Origin: a virus
Direction: 5' to 3' (one strand)
Virus record (IMG/VR): IMGVR_UViG_3300028844_003966
Span: 1-37,088 of that record
Length of the DNA: 37,088 bases
Shown here one piece after another: positions 33,784-37,088 of this stretch. The notes beneath the pieces were generated by a model. It had not been told where the DNA came from. It saw only the letters and a list, made by a program, of their open reading frames with translations, and ran no database searches. The translations under genes and the position numbers were made by a program. Positions within the stretch are counted from its first letter, which is position 1; each line of letters begins with the position of its first letter.

Positions 33784-33834
33784 TTTCGTACATGTATACG
33801 ATATTTATATACTTTCGTATCTACATACGATATT
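33784..33834. repeat. Tandem pair of 22-nt imperfect palindromes
   Basis: Copy 1 33784-33805 and copy 2 33813-33834 share TTTCGTA and ATACGATATT, 18 of 22 bases identical, with a 29-nt period. Each is itself an inverted repeat (TCGTA...TACGA). They lie between the end of the DUF4494 gene and the terminator, and overlap a plus-strand TATTTATA at 33802-33809. Confidence 0.75.
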
Positions 33835-34042
33835 ACTCGTAAACTTCGTCAATTTTACTTTCTACACATGCTGTGATTCTCCAATCATATGTAAAGTCTT
33901 TGAAGTTTTGTGTCACTTTAGATTCTACATCGGTAACGTTATACCCCTTAACCAACTTCTCTTCTCTAATCTTTTTGATTTTACCTGAGTTCTCATCAGG
34001 AAGGTCATACTGTACCTTTGCAACAAAATATTTTTCGTCCAT
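33833..34042 (-). CDS. DUF4494-like small protein
   Basis: 69 aa: YFVAKVQYDLPDENSGKIKK, then EEKLVKGYNVTDVESKV and WRITACVESKIDEV. This is the pattern of DUF4494, a small alpha/beta family largely restricted to Bacteroidota and their phages (family knowledge from memory), with unknown function. It lies 21 nt downstream of the protease gene. Its presence supports a Bacteroidota host. Confidence 0.72.
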   Translation of the reverse strand: MDEKYFVAKVQYDLPDENSGKIKKIREEKLVKGYNVTDVESKVTQNFKDFTYDWRITACVESKIDEVYE

Positions 34043-34063
34043 AGTAATTATTTTTAATAAGGT

Positions 34064-34786
34064 TTAATAACCTAAATAATCGGAAAGTCTTTTCATTAAG
34101 TCAACACTTGCACCTAATCCACCGTCAATTCTTGGTTCCTGTGAACGTAGTTGAGTCTCTTCTTCCAAGTTCTCCTCATACTTACCTCTGTCGTCTTTAT
34201 TTAAGAAAAGGTATGCTCCTGGTGTAGAAGGTGACGACACCAAGTCAAAACAGATTAATTCAAAATCATCCTGTACTTCATTTCTTTCCCCCTTCTTTAC
34301 GAGTGAACCTACACCACGAGAAGAAACACCCATAGTAACACCTTGTCTCATTAGATTGGCTGCTTGGTCACCAGGACAAGACACCACACCTCTTTCGTGA
34401 AAACCTGGTGAAGTTAAAAGTTTTATCTTACCCATAAGAGTATTACCTTCCCACCATATCTCAGTGATAAGGTGTGATACTCTGTCCAAATCAATTAATG
34501 ATGATTCAGGGTGGTTAAGTTCTGAGATAGACAATCCTTTTTGAATCGCTTTGTTATATGCGTCAGCCTCTCTCCTTAATATCTTTTCAGGATATACCCT
34601 TCCGTTACGGTTGGGGGTGTCATACTTCTGTAAAGTGGCGTAAAACTCAAAAGGTTTTGAATGGTCTAAATGACCATAGGATTCTCTAATCACTTCTGCG
34701 TTACGACTATCGTGCGGGTTAATTGTTCCTGCGTCCCACTCAACTAAAATACCCCTACCCGTATCGTTTGGTCCTAATATATTCAT
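34064..34786 (-). CDS. Prohead maturation protease, T4 gp21-like
   Basis: 240 aa. The gp21-family catalytic residues are recognisable: H92 in SELNHPESS (88-96), S155/S156 in GVTMGVSSRGVGS (149-161), and D181 in FDLVSSPSTPGAYL (180-193). The N-terminal YDTPNRNGRVYPEKIL motif is also typical. The enzyme sits inside the prohead core and cuts scaffold and capsid at (I/L)xE sites, allowing expansion and DNA entry. It lies next to scaffold and capsid genes as in T4 (21-22-23). The C-terminal acidic tail may be removed by self-cleavage. Confidence 0.92.
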   Translation of the reverse strand: MNILGPNDTGRGILVEWDAGTINPHDSRNAEVIRESYGHLDHSKPFEFYATLQKYDTPNRNGRVYPEKILRREADAYNKAIQKGLSISELNHPESSLIDLDRVSHLITEIWWEGNTLMGKIKLLTSPGFHERGVVSCPGDQAANLMRQGVTMGVSSRGVGSLVKKGERNEVQDDFELICFDLVSSPSTPGAYLFLNKDDRGKYEENLEEETQLRSQEPRIDGGLGASVDLMKRLSDYLGY

Positions 34787-34796
34787 GTTTTTTCTT

Positions 34797-34804
34797 TATA
34801 AATA
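34797..34804 (-). promoter_or_regulatory. TATTTATA motif, candidate late promoter of the protease unit
   Basis: Sense strand ATATATTTATAAAGAAAAAAC, ending 10 nt before the protease ATG. Minus-strand genes on both sides. Confidence 0.52.
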
Positions 34805-34806
34805 TA

Positions 34807-35250
34807 TCAGACCAACTCTTTTGTCGTTTTACTCTTATGTACTTTAAAGTATTTCATACCTTTCAAACAATCAGTATATACTCCATTAATGATTGTTTTA
34901 ATTTTGTCTTTTAGTATTGGTGACTTAAAATCCATATGATTTTTAACATACAGAGTTATTTCTAAATTCATAAAACTCCTTTTCCCCTTTTGTATCCCAC
35001 TACTCCTCAAGTCCAAATCTACTATATTAAACTTCTCAAATAGCTCAGGGTCAACAACCTCAATAAGTGCGTGTTTGATATTCCTTTCTAATATACCAGT
35101 GGCTCTATCCCAATTTTCAAATTCTTTTATGGGTTCTACCCACGATTGTAACACTACATATACTGTTTTTAAATTTTTTGCATCTACAGTTCCGTAATAA
35201 CATTTTGCATCACTAAATAATTTTATTTGTGCCGTTTTTCCCTTCTTCAT
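34807..35250 (-). CDS. Conserved hypothetical phage protein
   Basis: 147 aa, mixed alpha/beta, basic at both ends. QIKLFSDAKCYYGTVDAKNL and VDPELFEKFNIVDLDLRSSG are the most ordered-looking stretches. I recall similar proteins near head genes of marine T4-like phages but know no function. It is preceded by a Bacteroidota-type promoter and an inverted repeat, so unlike its late neighbours it may be expressed early and regulated. Confidence 0.6.
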   Translation of the reverse strand: MKKGKTAQIKLFSDAKCYYGTVDAKNLKTVYVVLQSWVEPIKEFENWDRATGILERNIKHALIEVVDPELFEKFNIVDLDLRSSGIQKGKRSFMNLEITLYVKNHMDFKSPILKDKIKTIINGVYTDCLKGMKYFKVHKSKTTKELV

Positions 35251-35261
35251 ATAATCCCATC

Positions 35262-35290
35262 TTTACTTAAAGTTTATTTATTTAAGTAAA
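35262..35290. promoter_or_regulatory. Perfect 10-bp inverted repeat, operator candidate
   Basis: TTTACTTAAA (35262-35271) and TTTAAGTAAA (35281-35290) are exact complements with a 9-nt spacer. The right arm touches the -7 box of the minus-strand promoter at 35288-35295, so it covers the predicted transcription start of gene 34807-35250. Confidence 0.55.
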
Positions 35291-35319
35291 ATATAGTATA
35301 TTATTAGTCTTATGTCAAA
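35288..35319 (-). promoter_or_regulatory. Bacteroidota-type promoter (TTTG - 20 nt - TATATTTT)
   Basis: On the minus strand, TTTG at 35319-35316, a 20-nt spacer and TATATTTT at 35295-35288, one base from TAnnTTTG. It leads into the gene starting at 35250. Confidence 0.5.
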
Positions 35320-35327
35320 AAAAGTCA

Positions 35328-35335
35328 TATTTATA
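35328..35335 (+). promoter_or_regulatory. TATTTATA motif, candidate late promoter of the bS21 gene
   Basis: GTCATATTTATATATAATGC, ending 4 nt before the ATG at 35340. Too close to allow a normal leader. Confidence 0.48.
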
Positions 35336-35339
35336 TATA

Positions 35340-35525
35340 ATGCTAATAGTAAAAGTTAAAAAAGGTAATATAGAAAGGGCTCTTAAAGAGTATAAGTACA
35401 AAGCACATAGGACTAAACAAATGCAAAAGATTAGAGATAATCAAGAATATACTAAAGATTCTGTAATACGAAGAGAAGAAAAAAAGAAAGCAATTTATGT
35501 AAATAAAAAAAGGGACTCTGAATGA
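35340..35525 (+). CDS. rpsU: Phage-encoded ribosomal protein bS21
   Basis: 61 aa, the normal length. MLIVKVKKGNIERALKEYK, then TKDSVIRREEKKKAIYVNKK match bS21 along the whole length: the MLI-V-V-G-NIERAL-yk start, the K-SV-RRE turn, and the basic C-terminal helix with Y53. bS21 binds the 30S platform near the 3' end of 16S rRNA, where the anti-Shine-Dalgarno lies. Here one plus-strand gene is set among minus-strand head genes. Its stop codon lies inside the terminator hairpin. A late-type motif ends 4 nt before the ATG. Confidence 0.88.
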   Translation: MLIVKVKKGNIERALKEYKYKAHRTKQMQKIRDNQEYTKDSVIRREEKKKAIYVNKKRDSE

Positions 35526-35537
35526 GTCCCTTTTTTT
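35505..35537. terminator. Bidirectional intrinsic terminator between bS21 and membrane-protein genes
   Basis: GGGACTC (35512-35518), TGAAT loop, GAGTCCC (35524-35530), extended by A and T runs on each side. Terminates the plus bS21 gene and the minus unit ending at 35537. Confidence 0.92.
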
Positions 35538-35767
35538 TATTCTTCTGACCCCCTATTTCGGGAGAACTTTTCAATTGTTGTAAATCCTAATCCTGCACCT
35601 ACTATATACATCATACCATCCCAAACAAATTGTTGTAGAGGTATATCCATAAAGATATTTGCAAGGAAGGCGATACACATCATAAAAAATGCTAAGATGG
35701 TAATAAATCTTTTAGATGATTTTTGACCATCCACATCACCCATTAAGGACATGAAAAATTTTTTCAC
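35537..35767 (-). CDS. Small membrane protein, holin-like
   Basis: 76 aa. The N-terminus MSLMGDVDGQKSSKR is cytoplasmic and charged. It is followed by two hydrophobic segments, about 21-41 (FITILAFFMMCIAFLANIFM) and 50-64 (WDGMMYIVGAGLGFT), and a short charged tail EKFSRNRGSEE. Size, two membrane spans and short tails fit a class II holin, which sets the time of lysis. No endolysin is seen nearby, so the role is uncertain. Overlaps the preceding membrane-protein gene by 4 nt. Confidence 0.62.
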   Translation of the reverse strand: MKKFFMSLMGDVDGQKSSKRFITILAFFMMCIAFLANIFMDIPLQQFVWDGMMYIVGAGLGFTTIEKFSRNRGSEE

Positions 35768-35973
35768 TTTAGTTTACTTAAAACCCACCCTTTTAAAAGG
35801 TCCCAGTTTCTGGTAAAGAAAACACCGAAGGCAACACCCGCGAAAATTTTCTGACCTGTAGTCCACAGGAATAAACCTAAGAGTAATCCAACGATACCTT
35901 CAATACCGTTAGCGACAACCCAATCTTTACATAGGTTGTAAATTCTTAATACGAAATCTTTAATTGTAGTCAT
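35764..35973 (-). CDS. Small membrane protein
   Basis: 69 aa with one clear hydrophobic stretch, residues about 22-53 (NGIEGIVGLLLGLFLW, then GVAFGVFF), possibly two short spans, and a basic end WVLSKLK. Overlaps both neighbours by 4 nt. Together with the next gene it makes a pair of small membrane proteins like holin and partner, by context only. Confidence 0.58.
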   Translation of the reverse strand: MTTIKDFVLRIYNLCKDWVVANGIEGIVGLLLGLFLWTTGQKIFAGVAFGVFFTRNWDLLKGWVLSKLK

Positions 35974-36704
35974 AATCCTTTTTCTAATTGTTTTAATTTA
36001 TACAATGAGGTTAATGTTTGTTTAGACTCATTGATTTTGTTTATTGTTTTCTGAATTTTGTCTTTTAAATCTGTATCGGTAGACTCATTTAGGTTTACCT
36101 GTAACTTTTCTAAAATTTGTTTTTTAGTTTTTTCTATCTCTTCAGTTAAGTTTTTACCTTTTAATGAGGTGTAGAAATTAAGTTCTTTTTTTTCTTCTTC
36201 ACTTAACGTCTCTATTTCTTTATTAAGTGTTTTGTTGGCGATTGACATCATAGAAGATATTGGTAAATTTATATTTCTATTTTCCTCGGTAACTTTTTTT
36301 GATAATAAAGTTCTTTTAATTCTCTGTTTTGACTCCAACAAGGACTCCAATTCTTTAACTACGTTTTTAGTATAAATTTGTTTGTCAATATCTTCGTAGT
36401 TGTTGTCAACATCCTCTTTAAGTAGGTCATTTATCCACTCACTTAATTCTTCTATTTTTTTCTTATTATTGTCTATAATAGTCTTTAAGTGGTCAAAAGA
36501 TTCTGTAATGTAATCATCAACAATACTTTCATTTAAACCTTTTTCAGATGATAATTCATCATAAAGGTAATACGCCTCAGATATTGATTTATTCTTTATT
36601 ACGTGGGACGCAAACCCTTTAAGATTATCTTTGAAAGACGGTTTACCGTAACTACTTTCTAACAATCTTTCTATTTTAGTTTTTATTATTCCGAATGAAC
36701 TCAT
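35970..36704 (-). CDS. Helical head-module protein, possibly prohead core
   Basis: 244 aa, nearly all helix with long coiled-coil stretches (EEIEKTKKQILEKLQVNL, IINELEKQ-like heptads), rich in Lys, Glu and Ser, no membrane segment. The T4 counterpart region holds the small core proteins gp67 and gp68 between portal and protease, so a core role fits position and character but is not proven. Preceded by TATTTATT at 36719-36726, 14 nt from its ATG. Confidence 0.55.
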   Translation of the reverse strand: MSSFGIIKTKIERLLESSYGKPSFKDNLKGFASHVIKNKSISEAYYLYDELSSEKGLNESIVDDYITESFDHLKTIIDNNKKKIEELSEWINDLLKEDVDNNYEDIDKQIYTKNVVKELESLLESKQRIKRTLLSKKVTEENRNINLPISSMMSIANKTLNKEIETLSEEEKKELNFYTSLKGKNLTEEIEKTKKQILEKLQVNLNESTDTDLKDKIQKTINKINESKQTLTSLYKLKQLEKGL

Positions 36705-36718
36705 AACATTATTTTTTT

Positions 36719-36726
36719 AATAAATA
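36719..36726 (-). promoter_or_regulatory. TATTTATT motif, candidate late promoter
   Basis: One mismatch from TATTTATA; sense strand GATATTTATTAAAAAAATAAT, 14 nt before the ATG at 36704. Minus-strand genes on both sides. Confidence 0.4.
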
Positions 36727-37088
36727 TCAATCTTTTAGTAATGCGTTCAATTTATCCTCAATTTCACCTAGTGAATGTCTACCTTTTGATAAATCCAAAA
36801 TACTTTTTCCGTTAATTAGGTCGTCCTCAACTAATAAATCTAAATCTTTATTTCTTACAAATCTTTCTACTGGTACCTCTTCTGGTGATTCTCCACCTCC
36901 TTCATCTCCACCACCTAAATCATCACCACCTAAATCACCACCACCTAAATCACCACCACCTAAATCACCACCAAAGTCTAAACCTCCCCAACCTGATGGT
37001 GGAGCACCTCCTAAGTCACCCATTCCAGTATCTGTAGTTTCACCACCTTCGGCATCACCACCCTCACCAGGTTTGTTACCATATAACT
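36727..37088 (-). CDS. C-terminal part of a head protein, perhaps portal (gp20-like), 5' end outside window
   Basis: The frame stays open to the right edge, so only the last 120 residues are present. An internal Met at 37023 is not the real start, since the upstream frame reads GGETTDTGMGDLGG without a stop. It has a Gly/Asp repeat tract (GGGDLGGGDLGG) and a C-terminal helical acidic part (LDLLVEDDLINGKSILDL, ALLKD). Position directly upstream of the core-protease-scaffold-capsid series is that of the portal gene in T4, and Gly-rich acidic C-termini occur in such portals. The assignment is by synteny only. Confidence 0.5.
   Translation of the reverse strand, partial: LYGNKPGEGGDAEGGETTDTGMGDLGGAPPSGWGGLDFGGDLGGGDLGGGDLGGDDLGGGDEGGGESPEEVPVERFVRNKDLDLLVEDDLINGKSILDLSKGRHSLGEIEDKLNALLKD
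36908..36975. repeat. 15-bp tandem repeat encoding the Gly-Gly-Asp-Leu tract
   Basis: CCTAAAT recurs at 36914, 36929, 36944 and 36959, always 15 nt apart, with near-identical CACCACC spacers. Codes for repeated GGGDL units in the portal-like gene and is in frame. Confidence 0.85.

Noticed and set aside
1-37088. CRISPR arrays, tRNA genes, insertion sequences, integrase or attachment sites
   Set aside because: None could be seen: no regular spaced repeats, no cloverleaf with a CCA end, no transposase or integrase motifs in any frame.

Overview
This window is a piece of a T4-like (myovirus-type) phage genome, most likely from a phage of a Bacteroidota host. Phage identity rests on a block matching the T4 head module in order and strand: prohead protease (gp21-like), acidic scaffold core (gp22-like) and major capsid protein (gp23-like). 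It also has an OB-fold baseplate hub protein, a gp55-like late sigma factor, PhoH, dUTPase and many fibre or virion proteins. The host guess rests on AT-rich DNA, near absence of Shine-Dalgarno sequences, two promoters of the Bacteroidota form (TTG, about 20 nt, TAnnTTT), and a DUF4494-type protein. No integrase, tRNA, CRISPR array or insertion sequence was seen.

Layout. 1-3312 (minus): tail-fibre or adhesin-like genes, the largest (733 aa) carrying a lectin-like fold and a Thr/Pro/Ser-rich repeat stalk. 3369-5837 (plus): five small conserved virion-type genes, one with a WYL-like domain. 5887-18468 (plus): a 12.6 kb, almost gap-free run of overlapping genes, mostly glycosyltransferases (GT4-like, GT2, DUF5672, DUF3431-like, two GT11 fucosyltransferase-like, GT17-like). 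It also holds a 3,6-dideoxysugar-type dehydratase (ColD/RfbH-like, catalytic His for Lys), an RmlD/ColC-like reductase, and a nucleotide-metabolism trio (exonuclease, dUTPase, HAD phosphatase). One GT2 gene is broken by an in-frame TAA. 18531-22802 (plus): PhoH, a HAD-like protein, two more glycosyltransferases and the late sigma factor. 22829-28931 (plus): baseplate and other virion genes. 28934-30096 (minus) and 30146-30587 (plus): small genes. 30634-37088 (minus): the head module with a scaffold, a protease and two small membrane proteins, interrupted by one plus-strand gene for ribosomal protein bS21.

How it works together. An octamer, TATTTATA in the sense orientation, lies 3-31 nt upstream of about ten start codons of structural genes and bS21. 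It is the reverse complement of the classical T4 late box TATAAATA. With a gp55-like sigma encoded here, it is the best candidate for this phage's late promoter. Three strong hairpin terminators separate the convergent and tandem units. The glycan block probably decorates virion proteins or remodels host surface glycans. The phage bS21 would enter host ribosomes late in infection.

Most interesting points: phage bS21 under a late-type motif with almost no leader; the reversed-orientation late box; a palindrome centred on that box before the scaffold gene; twin 22-nt palindromic repeats after the DUF4494 gene; a possible phage-encoded dideoxysugar pathway; and the nonsense-interrupted glycosyltransferase. 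All functional assignments come from reading motifs; no database search was possible.
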